Assembly: GCF_905404315.1 (NCBI RefSeq)
Contig: NC_066312.1
Location: forward strand, 2,529,001 to 2,593,000
Direction: 5' to 3'
Source: Leptidea sinapis
Taxonomy: Eukaryota; Arthropoda; Insecta; Lepidoptera; Pieridae
DNA: 64,000 nucleotides
Shown here: positions 1 through 11,059 of the stretch, piece after piece
Numbering within the stretch: position 1 is the first letter of the stretch
Layout of the letters: the number at the start of each line of letters is the position of its first letter
Notes under the pieces: generated by a model
What the model saw: only the letters and a program-made list of their open reading frames with translations
What the model was told of the DNA's origin: nothing
Database searches by the model: none
Translations under genes and position numbers: made by a program

Positions 1-549
1 ATAGCTACATATTTACAAGATTAACTGGTGCTATAAAAATAATATAATAATTAAATGAAAATGTTCTTATCAAAATGTGATGTGTTTTAAAACAAACACT
101 CATGATTCGCTCTATAAGTGTTAAATTTGTTGCCAATATTTAATTCAGATCACTGCACCAATTCTCTGTATTTTGCAATAGTAAGCCTGATAAAGAATAG
201 ATGCTTGCTTTTTAAATAATATTTAAGGGCTAATCTCAGCGGAATTAATTATTTTCATCACTTCAGTTAAATATCTAACCGTTCAAAATTCCGTAACCAA
301 GACCCGAGCCGAGAAAATTACATTATCAACGGCCATAATATTTACAACCAGACTGCGACAAGATAGCACGTATAACTTATAATATATTTTTATTAGTGCC
401 GAGATATTTATAATACTGTTTGCGATAACCTCCGTTAAGTCATTAATTAAAATAAACTTAGATCTTAACCATTCGGCGAGGCACAGACATGACACAAAAT
501 GATAATATATATTTAACATTTATACGTAGAGACAAGTAGGTATTATATA
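1..549. other. AT-rich sequence, no recognisable feature
   Basis: I see no gene, splice-site-bounded exon or clear repeat family here. It lies downstream of the last recognised Alh exon and may be intron of that gene. Confidence 0.5.
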
Positions 550-1444
550 CAGGGTGTCCATGAAAACGTATCAGCTGCATGTTTTAATGATCACCAAATA
601 GATCTCATTACTAATGCATTATTAAACGATAAATCCTATTTCAATCCAATATTTAAATACTATTTCTGAATTAAGTAATGTTTGTCAGTTTGTATGCAGT
701 ACCATTTTAATTTTTATTACAACATTAACTCGCATGTTCTTCATAAGCTGATTCGTTTCTTAACTGCGAAATCCGTCGTTGACTGTAATTATTCAAATTT
801 TTTTTCTTTGGGCGCGTTAGGGAAAATATATCAAAATAGAATTTTTGCGATGTACACACCGTCACGCAAATTCGACACCCTGACGTTAGCTGGTCAACTA
901 GACCATTTGTATCATACTTCAACTACCATGAACCTCTTGTACTCTTTATATGACTACCGAACCACAACCAATGGACGAGAATTAAATAAATTTCAATATG
1001 TATAGGTTGTAAAAAAATAACATCTTTCTAATTGTGTAGAAATAATTTAATGATATTTAATAAACGTTATAATTAAGTTAAATTGAGCGGTATAATAATT
1101 TTCATTGGTTGTATTAACACCATTTCTACAATCGTAAAATATCACAAGGAAATTTTTTTTTCTTTATTTTGTTACGTCAGAATAGCATATTTTTTTGCGT
1201 GCGTATTTAAGTACACACTCACCTTTTTTATGAAATATGTGGTGTTCCGTAGAAGATGTATTTTTAAATAATTGTTTAAATAATCAAGAGTGAAAGTCAA
1301 CAATGTGTAAAAAATTTTAATTACAGTAATAAGATCCCGATCATGGTACGCGTTCGGCAGTCTACAAATTAGAAATAATCAGTCCATATTACTTCTATGA
1401 AATGTACTATGTTTTCGACAGCTGCGGTTTTCATGGACACTCTG
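550..1444. mobile_element. TIR-bounded DNA element, about 0.9 kb, family unknown
   Basis: The two ends are inverted copies. The left end reads CAGGGTGTCCATGAAAAC and the right end, on the other strand, CAGAGTGTCCATGAAAAC, one mismatch in 18 bases. Both are followed a few bases later by CAGCTG. The interior is AT-rich with no convincing transposase, so this looks like a non-autonomous DNA transposon. I could not see a clear target-site duplication. The GC-richer DNA just outside at 1450-1670 has open frames on both strands that I do not recognise. Confidence 0.5.
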
Positions 1445-2104
1445 AACGAGGAAGTGTGTGAACCTGTGAGTGATGGATGAAGTGAAGACTGTGGCTCACC
1501 CGCAACGGCACCGACACAACGAGGGAGGCGCATGTCTCGCGATCCTTGCCGCCCTGAACAACGCACGCGACCTCAAAGACACAGTTTTAGAGGAAATGAC
1601 GGACCCAGCAGGTGGCCCATGTGATGTTTACACTTTACATCAATATCTCACAATGCAAATACTTTAAAACATAGCGTACCGTGACTGAGCCTTACTTGAC
1701 CTTCGTTTTTCGACAATCAACCCAATGTCCATAAAACCAAATCAAGCAGCAATTCAGCAACCAATCAAGGCTCAGCTATCATCCCCGCGCGTTGAGGTAG
1801 GAACAGGCCACCAACTTGTTCGCGTCAGATGTAAAACCACCAATAAAAACAACCGTTTTGACTACTGAGTGTGTTAAAACCCCGCAGAAATTAAAACCGG
1901 ACAAGATTCCGTCATAGTTCCAACAAGTACGGGTTATTACATTACGTACTGCAGATCCACAGACTAATGACATGCAATCCACTTTAAAACTCTCATATAA
2001 GCGGGTGGCTCGTTGCCATTTCGAAATTCATGAAATAAATACTTTTATTACGGAATATAAACACATGGATTTTTTTTGGAATACTCATATTTGAACCTTA
2101 CCTA
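1445..2104. other. unassigned sequence
   Basis: A GC-richer block at about 1450-1670 and weak open frames at 1779-1982 resemble no family I know. There are no in-phase splice sites that would extend the Alh reading frame. Confidence 0.4.
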
Positions 2105-2240
2105 CTAATTAACCCGGCAAACATTGGCCATATAAAGTGAATATTTTTGTTACCGAATCTACCGGTCAAGACGTTTCGGAACAGTTTGGTGGGACAACGG
2201 TACCTGTATCTAGCCATCCGTAAAACAGTTAAACCAACCT
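2105..2240 (-). mobile_element. Helitron-like relic
   Basis: The plus strand carries AACCCGGCAAACATTGGCCATATAAAG followed about 60 bases later by CGGTCAAGACGTTTCGGA. Both match the inverted 3' region of the Helitron-type repeats seen elsewhere in the window (for example the end at 6907). The copy is heavily decayed. Confidence 0.35.
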
Positions 2241-2733
2241 AATAATGTAGGATGGTAATAATCAACTAACAAAGACGGAGCAAATACATACAGGCTTTGT
2301 GTTACATTTATCAATAAACATACCAAGGCAGCGTCATAATGTGTTATGATTAGTTTAGAGTTAGATGATTATTAATTAGTATGAAAGACCATCAATTATT
2401 ATATAAGAATTATATGATTTTATAATAATCCAAGCGAAATCTCCCGTATGTACCTTAATACTATAAAAAAATAAAGATGCACTCGAATATAAGTATGCAT
2501 ACTGTGATTAAACATTTGATTGAACCTATAATGTTATGGATATAGTGAGATCTATGTATATAAAATTGTGTGAGTACAACATGCTTTAAAGCAAAATTAT
2601 TTTATATGGTATGTATTAAATGACACGTTATATATGCGATCATTATTCTTCAAACAGTTAGTCACAAAATGGTAATGAATTAATGGAATTATTTAATATC
2701 AAGTTTACAGTATTATTACATTTCATAACTTAC
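2241..2733. other. AT-rich sequence, nothing recognised
   Basis: No exon, repeat or RNA gene is apparent. The donor of Alh exon 14 lies at its right edge. Confidence 0.4.
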
Positions 2734-2812
2734 TTGCATATGCGACGGTGAGCGTATGTTGGAGAGTTGGTTCATCCCACTAGGGCCAGGCATCGGGTTT
2801 GGATGGAGGTGC
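2734..2812 (-). CDS. Alh: Alh exon 14 (last recognised)
   Basis: Acceptor TTTTTATAG, donor GTAAGT after CAA. It takes the split codon AG|G from exon 13 and ends in phase 0, giving residues about 527-553. The peptide is Pro/Ser/Asn/His-rich (PNPMPGPSGMNQLSNI). It contributes to the low-complexity middle of the protein. There is no stop codon, so the gene continues to lower coordinates. Confidence 0.7.
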
Positions 2813-3239
2813 CTATAAAAAGACCTTGTATTAAACTGTGTATATTAATTAAACATTATGAATATATTTCAAATGATGAATTTTCCTCATAGCTATAATA
2901 TTATAATATTATCGTTGCTAATGCGTTGTTTATTAAACGCTGTAATTAGAACAGGAAGATTAAATTTAAATAAACCGGTTTTAAAAACAAAAATCATATA
3001 GTCTCGTCGTATCTAAGCTTGTCTTGAGCGATATTGATGAAAAGAGTATGCCTGTAGTCTGTATAGGTTGGTTCATCTGGGTTTATTGCAACGTGGCGGT
3101 AAGTCAATCACGTAAACTCGGTAAGGAATCACAGGAGCGTTGCCGGCTGTTTAGGTGAAAGTCGTAAGTCGTGCATTCCTAATATAATTTTAATCAAATT
3201 TATTTTTCCAATTTTATAAAATCTTTACAGTATCCAATA

Positions 3240-3400
3240 CGTATGTATAATATAAATATCTGGACGACCAAGCCTTGCTCAGATTTTAAAGAATGTACAA
3301 AACTTGAATAAAATAAAAACTAAAAGGACCTCTGGATTCGAACCGGGTTCTGCTTTCCGGATTTCCCAATGTCCCATCTGAGCTATTATAGTCTTGTGTA
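3240..3400 (-). repeat. tRNA-derived SINE
   Basis: On the minus strand a polymerase III A box TAGCTCAGATGG (3374-3385) and a perfect B box GGTTCGAATCC (3334-3344) are spaced 29 bases apart, as in a tRNA. The head is followed by an AT-rich body. The cloverleaf arms do not pair well, so a SINE head is likelier than a functional tRNA gene. Confidence 0.6.
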
Positions 3401-3702
3401 TACTGGAGAAATACCTTTGCATTCTTATGTTATTGTAGCTGTTTCTCATTAAAACACGGAACGAAAAATACATTTTTTAAAATTGAAACTCGATCTATCA
3501 CCCCTGAAATCCCCTGTATACAAAATTTTATGAAAATCGTTGAGTCTTTTATATAGTTAATGCGATACACTAACATAAACATGCATAAATAAAATAAATG
3601 TTTGTACCTGTATCGAACACTCTCTAGGCTCAGTAGTCGTCAATATCGCATAGTCCTGGAAACATCGCACAAGGATATGTAAAGGTTATGAAGAAAGATT
3701 AC

Positions 3703-3815
3703 CTGGGGCTCGGTTGAGAAACACTTGGACCAGAGTGTGCCGGAGGCGCAGACTGCTGGCTGATACTCGCGAAGTGCATGGGAGCCTGTATTGTATCGGG
3801 ACCATCCATCTTAGC
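3703..3815 (-). CDS. Alh: Alh exon 13
   Basis: Acceptor TTTTCTTCAG, donor AG|GTAATC. It enters in phase 0 and leaves in phase 2, encoding residues about 490-526. The peptide begins AKMDGPDTIQAPMHF and continues with Gln, Ser and Pro-rich sequence. No domain is recognised. Phase agreement with both neighbours supports it. Confidence 0.75.
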
Positions 3816-3872
3816 CTGAAGAAAAGCAATATTTAAATAGTGCCGAAATGATGCGTGTCTGTCGGTTGATAA

Positions 3873-4306
3873 TATATTCTTCTGACAATGTTATGTCCAT
3901 AGGCACATAAAGTGAATTTGCTAAAAACTATCATACCCATAAAACACCAGGAATACACAAACTTATAATGCCTACTACTCGGCTAAGTCGAGTTTAGTAA
4001 GATGGGCGTTGTATACGCCTTATCCCAGAAAATTTACAAAACAAATGTATTCAAAACAATTGTTAAAGAACGTTTGCGTGGTAAAGGTTACTATAACATA
4101 AATGACTTTCTTAACGATACCACAGATTGGGAATGGAGCGACCGCCCTCAGGCTTTTAAATAAGAAGTTTTAATGTACAATTTTACATTGTAAACATATT
4201 TTTTATTTATTATTTAAAAAAGAAGCCCGCTGAGTTTCTTCGGTCGTTCTTCTCAGGTCTCTAACTAACTTTCAACAAGTGATATCATATCTTATTTTGA
4301 ATAAAA
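3873..4306 (+). mobile_element. CR1/Jockey-type LINE, 3' end (family B)
   Basis: The decayed frame ends with the family's C-terminus (KGYYNINDFLNDTTDWEWSD...) and a stop near 4161. The 3' UTR contains GAAGCCCGCTGAGTTTCTTCGG and ends in AATAAAATAA. The same 3' end occurs at 12230-12482, 56114-56419 (minus) and 49700-49885 (minus). It abuts the SINE-like repeat that starts at 4309. Confidence 0.65.
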
Positions 4307-4308
4307 TA

Positions 4309-4622
4309 ATAGTTAGTGGGAGGCTCCTTTGCACACGATGCCCGCTAGATTATGGGTACCACAACGGCGCCTATTTCTGCCGTGAAGCAGTAATGTGTAA
4401 ACATTATTGTGTTACAGTCGGAAGGGCGCCGTTGCTAGTGAAATTACTGGGCAAATGAGTCTCAACATCTTATGTCTCAAGGTGACGAGCGCAACTGTAG
4501 TGCCACTCAGAGTATTTTGGTTTTTCAAGAATCCTGAACGGTACTACAATGTAATAGGCAGGTCGTATCAACTACCATCAGCTGAACGTCCTGCTTGTCT
4601 CGTCCCTTATTTTCATAAAAAA
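4309..4622 (+). repeat. SINE-like repeat family A, nearly full length
   Basis: Begins AGTGGGAGGCTCC and ends CTTATTTTCATAAAAAA. It contains an internal foldback, GTGCCACTCAG ... CCTGAACGGTAC, about 25 bases apart. At least eight copies or fragments occur in the window in both orientations. The A-rich tail fits retroposition. I see no good polymerase III boxes, so it may derive from a LINE 3' end. Confidence 0.65.
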
Positions 4623-4778
4623 CAAACAAAAATCTATATTGCGGTTGAGAGATAGATGAATGGCGTCACCCTAGTATTAGAAGCGTTAGGGTTTCGCTGC
4701 AAGCTTCTAATATCTTCTTTATTTTATTGAATCTTGTGAACTTGCGACCTCTTATTATAATTATAACAAAACACATAC

Positions 4779-4877
4779 CTTTTTTATAACTTTTTCCATT
4801 TCGGCCTGTGCATCGCTTGTCGCGGTGGATCGGCTTTCCCAAGGGCTCAGCGGCGGATTATGATCCGTAGGTGGCGG
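4779..4877 (-). CDS. Alh: Alh exon 12
   Basis: Acceptor CATACAG, donor AAG|GTATGT, 33 codons in phase 0 at both ends (residues about 457-489). The peptide starts PPPTDHNPPLSPWES and ends AQAEMEKVIKK, suggesting a short helix at its end. No named domain. Confidence 0.75.
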
Positions 4878-5204
4878 CTGTATGAAATATTTAATATTAT
4901 AATATAGGCATAGACTAAAGAACCATTAACATATGAACTATATCTTACAAATTCAGGTAAGTCCCGTGAGCGATCATATTAACTAAAATCCTTTTAAATA
5001 AATTGAAAATACAATAAGAATTAGCCACATGAGGCGGGTTTTTAACTATACTCGGAAATGTAATTCGAGTTCAAAAATGTAAACAAAAAAATGTCGTTGT
5101 CAAGATGACAATTCAGATATTATCAACATTTTCCTAGGTAGTTTAATAATAAACTTATTTTGATTAATAATACATAAAACATCAAAATATAATATATAAA
5201 ATAT

Positions 5205-5660
5205 TTACAAATGCCTATACTTGATAATGGTTACCGAAGATAAAATAAATAATTCCATATCAATATTAATTTTATAATAAATTTTATTTTCCGCAGCCAA
5301 CTTGTCCCCAGCAAAAGTTTGATAATTCAATTTTTCTCTTTTCACGATGTCTAGTAACTGTGCTTTTATCATATTTTCCTCGTTATTTATATTTTTGGAT
5401 GAGTTATTTAATAATTTGCGCTTTCCGTCGGGCAGTTGTAGAGTGGTACGGAACATTAAAAGAAATACCGAATTGGTTTTTAGCTTTGGCAGTATGCCCT
5501 TTAACAACTTTTCATAATGATCTATGTTTCAGTGTTTTTTTAGCATTCGAATAATAATAATGCTCCATCTACAAAACCGCCCTCGCTGCCTATATGAGAT
5601 ACTATAAGACGCCTTCCTTTTCGGATTAGAGCTTTTAAGCCTGAGGTTAGGCACACTAAG
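5205..5660 (-). pseudogene. Decayed DDE transposase fragment (Tc1/mariner superfamily-like)
   Basis: A frame encoding GLKALIRKGRRLIVSHIGSE, then a shifted frame with GILPKLKTNSVFLLM and ENMIKAQLLDIVKREKLNYQ, follows the order of a DDE-superfamily endonuclease common in Lepidoptera: the RLIxxHxGSExGF strand, the LxPNLPPNS segment, and the linker before the last acidic residue. The aspartate of the VVVDNAPYH-type motif has decayed. Several frameshifts are present and the C-terminal end is lost. Confidence 0.5.
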
Positions 5661-6371
5661 AGAGCTTTAATTTGAGTTTGAGCTTTAAGGGACTTTTTAT
5701 TTGAGTATCAAACCACATTTTCGATGTTGCGTGACAAAAGTGTTTACTATTATTAACTCTAATAATAAAATCTTCATATTTTATAAAAGCAAAATATTCA
5801 CTTTCCTCTGTTTTGCAAATATAAGATTCACAATATACCGCTACATAAACTTGCATATAGTATATGTTATTAACACACACCTTCATTGACCCATATTTAT
5901 TATATAAACATATAAAATATAGTTTAATATATAAACGAAAAGCAAGAAGAGCACATTCAATCACGATTATCTTCAGACAACGAAAGAACAAAACAATATG
6001 GCAACCAGGCATGCATGTCACTACGACCAAGATTTTTTGTAACATTATTTACGTATTTCTTCTGTAAACGAGCCAAATGTTTAGAGCCTCTAATTGCCAG
6101 TGTCATAGCAAATTTTGAAAAAAAAAAAACAATAAATTTTCATTTTAAATATTGGATGTATATTATGTTATATTACAAAGAGAAAACATTGTGCAATATT
6201 TAATTATATGTATATAGACTACACTTATAATTTTAAAAATAAATTTATTATATGAAATATAATATATAACACGCACAATAAAAAAGGTTATTATTTGTTG
6301 TTGGCAACACCCTAGTTTACATTTTTGATCTCGAATTATATTTCCGACTATAGTGTGCATTATAAATCCTA

Positions 6372-6505
6372 GCCCCCTTATTCATAATGGTCCGCTAACT
6401 TAAAACAGCCGCTACAGAATGTTATTTCTCATTCTGACTTAGGTTAATAGAAGAAGACAGAGTGAGAATTAGCAATGCTTTAAGTTACTATTATGAATAC
6501 GGGGG
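6372..6505. mobile_element. TA-flanked MITE (Tc1/mariner-type)
   Basis: Imperfect terminal inverted repeats: GCCCCCTTATTCATAAT at the left and, on the other strand, CCCCCGTATTCATAATAGT at the right. Both are followed by AACTTAAA. TA flanks both sides (6370-6371 and 6506-6507), the target duplication of the Tc1/mariner superfamily. It is 134 bp with no coding capacity. Confidence 0.6.
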
Positions 6506-6571
6506 TAGAAATCTACTTAACAAACAGAACCATCAAGCCGACATACTTTACTAATGTAATTATTATTGTTA

Positions 6572-6907
6572 TCTATACTAATATTATAAAGTTGCAGTGT
6601 TTGTTTGAACGCGCTAATCTCTGGTACTACTGGTCCGATTTGAATGATTCTTTCAGTGTTGGGTAGTCCATTTATCGAGGAAGGCTATAGGCTATGTTTT
6701 TTTTTAATATTAGGGATCCGTAATAAAATTGCTATTTTGTAACACAAGGTGTAAAATCGAAAACCTATTTTTGCGTGCGCTGCAAAAACTATTGACAATA
6801 GAACAAAATGATGTACATGCTATAATATAGGCAATATTTTATTACTTATAAAACTATCGCGTGAATTATACTTTATATGGCAAAACAACGTTTGCCGGGT
6901 CAGCTAG
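6572..6907 (+). mobile_element. Non-autonomous Helitron, 336 bp
   Basis: Starts TCTATACTAATATTATAAAG and ends CCGGGTCAGCTAG. It lies between A (6571) and T (6908). This fits Helitron rules: 5' TC, 3' CTAG (CTRR), insertion between A and T, no target duplication. The interior is non-coding. Fragments of the same family occur at 2105-2240, 24717, 41600 and 41970. Confidence 0.7.
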
Positions 6908-6934
6908 TTTATAATATAATTGGCTACATTATTG

Positions 6935-7195
6935 GTAACATAACGGCGCCTATTTCTGCCGTGAAGTAATAGTGTGTAAACATAATTGTGTTTCGGCCTG
7001 AAGGGCGCCGTAGCTAGTGAAATTACTGGGAAAATCAGACTTAACATCTTATGTCTCAAGGTGACGAGCGCAATTGTAGTGCCGCTCAGAATTTTTAGGC
7101 TTTTCAATAATCGTGAGCGGCACTACAATGGGCAGGGCGTATCAATTACCATCAGCTGAACGTCATGCTCGTCTCGTCCCGTATTTTCATAAAAA
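6935..7195 (+). repeat. SINE-like repeat family A
   Basis: Copy starting within the ACGGCGCCTATTTCTGCC segment and running to CCCGTATTTTCAT plus an A run. The foldback (GTGCCGCTCAG ... GTGAGCGGCAC) is well kept. It ends only about 38 bases before the donor-side edge of Alh exon 11. Confidence 0.65.
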
Positions 7196-7232
7196 AAACC
7201 TTTTAGGTCTTGTTTCTAGTGTGTTAGCTTAC

Positions 7233-7419
7233 CAAAGGATTGTGTGCTTGAGCTTGTGCCAGTGCTTGTGCGGCGAGCTCGGCGTTTGCCGTATTGACGG
7301 CCGTCATGGCCTTCCGTTTCTTCGTCTGCTTTGTTTCCATGGCATCTGTGTTTGTGATAACAGACTCTTGGAACGCAGGCTTGGGCGTCGCGACCTGAAC
7401 CACAGACGTTGTCGCAGTG
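7233..7419 (-). CDS. Alh: Alh exon 11
   Basis: Acceptor TTGTCAACAG, donor TTG|GTAAGC. It completes the codon AG|C and ends in phase 0 (residues about 394-456). It contains a basic cluster, METKQTKKRKAM, that could be a nuclear localisation signal, then an Ala/Gln-rich stretch, AELAAQALAQAQAHN, that would favour a helix. GC content is well above the flanking intron. Confidence 0.8.
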
Positions 7420-7439
7420 CTGTTGACAACATTAACATA

Positions 7440-7945
7440 ATTAATAATAGCGTGATATTTTATTTATTTATTTATTAACTAAGAATACTACATTTTGATA
7501 AATATACATTGTACTCCAAAGCCGTCTAGAAGGTTTAACTGCGGGATCGTACAGTCTCACTATATAATTTAATAACTATAGATATATAAACATTTTAGCA
7601 ACAAATACTTTCCGATAGATATTTTTAACATATTTTTAAATTTAATTTTGTTAGGCTCGGTTCTAATATCCTCGGGCAAGTGAAGTAAATAGGGATGACG
7701 TTTTTTAAAAGTTCATCACCTAAATAATTACTGACCCTAGGTACATAATATTCGCCCGTGGATATTATCCTAGTGTTATGGCTTATATTCCATTTTATAA
7801 CTGCCAGATAACTACATAATTTTTTTATGGATGACCCTTTTAGGAACGTATAAGCGGTTCTGTCCTCTTCCCAGTATACGAGTCGGACCAGAAGACTGAG
7901 GGATTCTACAACTCTGGCAAAATCGGCGACCTGCTAAGTTAACTT
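7440..7945 (-). mobile_element. Retrotransposon 3' fragment, probably LINE
   Basis: The minus strand has frames ending near HLPEDIRTEPNKIKFKNM and a short 3' UTR running into (AATA)n at 7440-7475. LPEDIR is a common C-terminal motif of CR1-type reverse transcriptase proteins. Frameshifts are present. Confidence 0.4.
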
Positions 7946-7954
7946 AGGTCATAT

Positions 7955-8140
7955 TTTGGTGGAGGGATGGGGAAGATTGGGTGACGGTTACGCAAGTAAT
8001 ATCACGCGTTTTTCAAGTAATTTTTGCCTCGCACAGCCACTTTGTGGAACCTATAAGACTTACAAATCTTCAAGAATGGAGCATACTCCCACCTTAAAGG
8101 CCGGCAACGCATTTCTTATCCTCTTGTATAAAAAAAATGT
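7955..8140 (+). mobile_element. LINE 3'-end remnant
   Basis: The translation YASNITRFSSNFCLAQPLC then TPTLKAGNAFLILLYKK mirrors the C-terminal segment and 3' tail of the family C LINE copies (a TFLKxGxxxLIPLL-type end). It ends in an A run at about 8130. Confidence 0.35.
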
Positions 8141-8392
8141 ACTCTTAACGAAACATCAGATAAATAATGTCAATATTCCAATACGTCGATTGTTGAAATT
8201 CATTTACAATTTAATGCGTTTTAAGCCTTAAAAATATTTTGATAATTACTTATTGTTATGATACCTTTGTTGCAAGCATGGCTTATTGCTGTCAAAATAC
8301 TGCACGGCCATATTATTTAGCTTGGAAAATTTTCCCGTAGGCAACAATAGCAGCAAATATGTCAACCATGAATAGCCAAGAATCGTAAGTAC

Positions 8393-8540
8393 CTTGCCGG
8401 CGGCGGTGTTATAGTCGTCACAGTAACAGCGGTTGCTGCAGCAACTGAACTGATCACTCCCACGGCTTCCATAGGCGCTGCGCTCGGTGAAGCCAACGGA
8501 ATCGTCACCTTCGTACCGCTTGGAGTAGCGCGACCTGAAC
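8393..8540 (-). CDS. Alh: Alh exon 10
   Basis: Acceptor TATCTGTAG, donor AG|GTACTT. It enters with GT completing a Gly codon and leaves in phase 2 (residues about 345-393). The peptide is Ala/Val/Thr/Pro-rich (SGRATPSGTKVTIPLASPSA, later a run of Val and Thr ending in PPPA). Low complexity and probably disordered. Confidence 0.8.
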
Positions 8541-8827
8541 CTACAGATACAAGAAATATTATGTTAATGTAGCATAGCCTTTATGATAATATGACAACTA
8601 CAATTAAAAGGACATTTAAGCTAATATCTCTCCTCCTTTATGTTCACGACCATGTCAATATAATTAAAACACAGGCTTTACACAAGTTTTACAACGCTTG
8701 TAACTGAAATATTTAAGCGTAATAATATGCGAAAATAAAAATATATGATTGGTTTTGGGGCCTCTCATGTGCTACTTAGAGACACCCATCACTTCTGACA
8801 ACCCTTTAATTTGCAATGCTAAAAACC

Positions 8828-9305
8828 GTTTTTTTTTTATGGAATAGGAGGACAAACGAGCGTACGGGTCCCCTGGTGTTAAGTGATCACCGCCACCCAC
8901 AATCTCTTGCAACACCAGAGGAATCACAGGAGCTTTGCCGGTTTTTAAGGAAGGTGTACGCGCTTTTTTGACGGTACCCATGTCGTATCGTACTACAAGG
9001 AAGCTCATTCCACAGCTTTGTAGTACGTGGAAGAAAGCCACACATCCAGATGGTGGGGATGATATCTTAACTTGTGGTGTGCCGTACGAAGGTGGAATTT
9101 GGCGGCAGGAATCAGGTTAAACAGCTCTTAGGTAGAAGACACACAATGAAGCGAAATCTCTACGCAACTCCAAGTGATCCAGCCGTTCACAGAGCACTGG
9201 GTCCCCGACAATTCGAACTGCTCTACATTGCATCCGGTCAAATGCATCGAGCATACTGGGGTGCGCCAGACCAGAGATGACAGCAATACTCCATGTGTGG
9301 CCGGA
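8828..9305 (-). mobile_element. CR1/Jockey-type LINE, 3' end (family C)
   Basis: The 3' tail TATGGAATAGGAGGACAAACG and the C-terminal coding region (SSTVRFSRSFLPRTTKLWNE-type) are present. Deletions remove the GRYDMGTFKKSAYTF region partly and the HGECSEELFNL segment. It is 5'-truncated at about 9305. Confidence 0.65.
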
Positions 9306-10257
9306 GATGCGCGTTAGTTCCAGGAAGTTCGAGATTATTTTGAACGCAGGAATGCCTAGGTATATCTTCTGGATGAACTTCATAAAATGGATGAACGGCA
9401 ACGCTCTCCGATTTCTATGATTCAGTTCTATTACACGGCATTTAATATTTTATATACACACATCGTACTTCTTCGTGTGTCGGCGTTTATGCACGCGAGC
9501 ACCATGTAATACTTGAAAAAAAAATTACATAAAAAGTTCCTTGAAATAATAGTATTTTGGAGATGTTTGTGACGAATTAGCTTATATATTTGATATCTGT
9601 AATGTGTAAGCCTATGGTTAGTAGTTTATTAAAGTGAAGTCATTAGGCGCGCAGAATACTTTGTTTTGTCGGTATTTAATAAGACTAAGGGAGAGCGACC
9701 AGTCGGAAGCAAATATTCCCCAATTATTTTAAACACACATTAACAATTACACATATTGTAAATGTTATTAATTTAAGAATTATTAAAATACATTATAAGA
9801 AATAACTAATTAATTAAAGTAGCTTTCTCTATAAGTAAATATATGTAATATTCTTGTGAGAAATAAAGTTCTTAAATTGTAAATCGTAGCTTTTAGTACA
9901 AAAGAATAAAACCCATAATTGCGGACGACAAAAACAACGAGTACTTAAAATATATGTATTATTTAACAGAGTCCTAGATTTATATCCATAAACACATCCA
10001 TTGTACCATATTATGCAGTTTATTAGTTATTAGCAATCTCATTCCAACAAACGTTCAAACGTAGTTTTTTTTGAATGCCCGTTACACTTACAGTATACGA
10101 ATGTATTATGAAAAATAAATATAAAAGTAAGCTATCACGGGTCGGCGGTCTGCAGCTGTAAAAAAAAGCAGGAAATATATATATATATTTTTAATAAAAA
10201 CTAAACAGCATTAAATATGGAGTAATGTAATTAAAATAACAGTTCAAAAAAAAATCA
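9306..10257. other. AT-rich intron sequence, nothing recognised
   Basis: I see no exon or repeat family in this intron part beyond a short AT microsatellite near 10180. Confidence 0.4.
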
Positions 10258-10395
10258 TATAACTCTTATTTATTAGGCAGTCCAGAGCCGTGTCGTCTAC
10301 GACATTACGACATTATAAGGAATAACTTATAAATTGATCAACTCTTATTTATTAGGCAGTCCAGAGCCGTGTCGTAGACGAGCATGATGGTATGG
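10258..10395. repeat. Direct duplication, 79-bp spacing
   Basis: The 35-base segment beginning AACTCTTATTTATTAGGCAG occurs at 10260 and again at 10339. The copies diverge after GCCGTGTCGT, where each runs into a different arrangement of GTCTACGAC / GTAGACGAG. Confidence 0.6.
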
Positions 10396-10522
10396 GACAG
10401 CGTTTAGACGTTCGCCATGACGGCAGTTTGGTAGAGTTAGCGGGCCAGTTGTACCAATAGATGTTTCAAATCAAAATAAAACTGCACTTCAATCACCGCA
10501 TGCTTAAATGTGGTCGCCTTAC

Positions 10523-10603
10523 CTTTGCTTTGGTCTTGCCCTGGATCCGGCGTGCTTTGCGGTGACGGTGCGGGGGTACTCGCTTTATTCTTCGTGGCTT
10601 CTC
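10523..10603 (-). CDS. Alh: Alh exon 9
   Basis: Acceptor CGTATAG, donor AAAG|GTAAGG. Split Gly codon at the start, phase 1 at the end (residues about 318-344). The peptide is EATKNKASTPAPSPQSTPDP and so on. It repeats the TPAPSPQ motif found in exon 8 (TPAPSPQH), suggesting the two exons arose by duplication. Confidence 0.78.
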
Positions 10604-10797
10604 CTATACGACATAAATACAATCACGCCTCAGTCATGTGAACGTTAGAACATTCGCCATTGTCCTAACATACTTCCCTGACATCTGCCATTCGTATTTT
10701 ACACTTGCACAGTTGTAATCGATTAGAATTAGGTACGCATTACCTAATTCTTTTGCCGCGTTTTGAAATAGATAATGTAGAACAGAGTATATATGTT

Positions 10798-10880
10798 GTA
10801 CGGTTCCCTACCCAAAGGTCAAATGGATCCTTACTACTAAGACTCCACTGTGCGTCTGTACACCTATCAAGGCGTTTTTA
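10798..10880. repeat. Interspersed repeat fragment
   Basis: GGTTCCCTACCCAAAGG followed by TACTAAGACTCCACTG and CGTCTGT resembles a conserved repeat segment I associate with lepidopteran genomes. No coding capacity. Confidence 0.35.
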
Positions 10881-11059
10881 AATGTCAATTTATGACTCGA
10901 TATCAAACGTTTGCTGGTGGTGCAATACCTGGGCGTAGTTGTAGTGGAACGCAGATAACGCTGGTATTACCTCCAACAATACTTCCGAATATTCTCTGAT
11001 ATAATTTAATTTAATTAAAGATTTGGAATATTTTCAAAAAATTAAGAATTAAAAAACAA

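Noticed and set aside
1369..1667. GC-richer open frames on both strands
   Set aside because: No splice sites in the right phase for Alh and no recognised family; one end overlaps the right terminus of the TIR element.
2160..2240. Possible further Alh exon (GTACCGTTGTCCCACCAAAC region on the minus strand with AG and GT at its ends)
   Set aside because: The same bases fit the CGGTCAAGACGTTTCGGA segment of a Helitron-like repeat, so the splice-like sites are likely chance.
3325..3400. Functional tRNA gene
   Set aside because: A and B boxes are good but stems pair poorly and an AT-rich SINE body follows.
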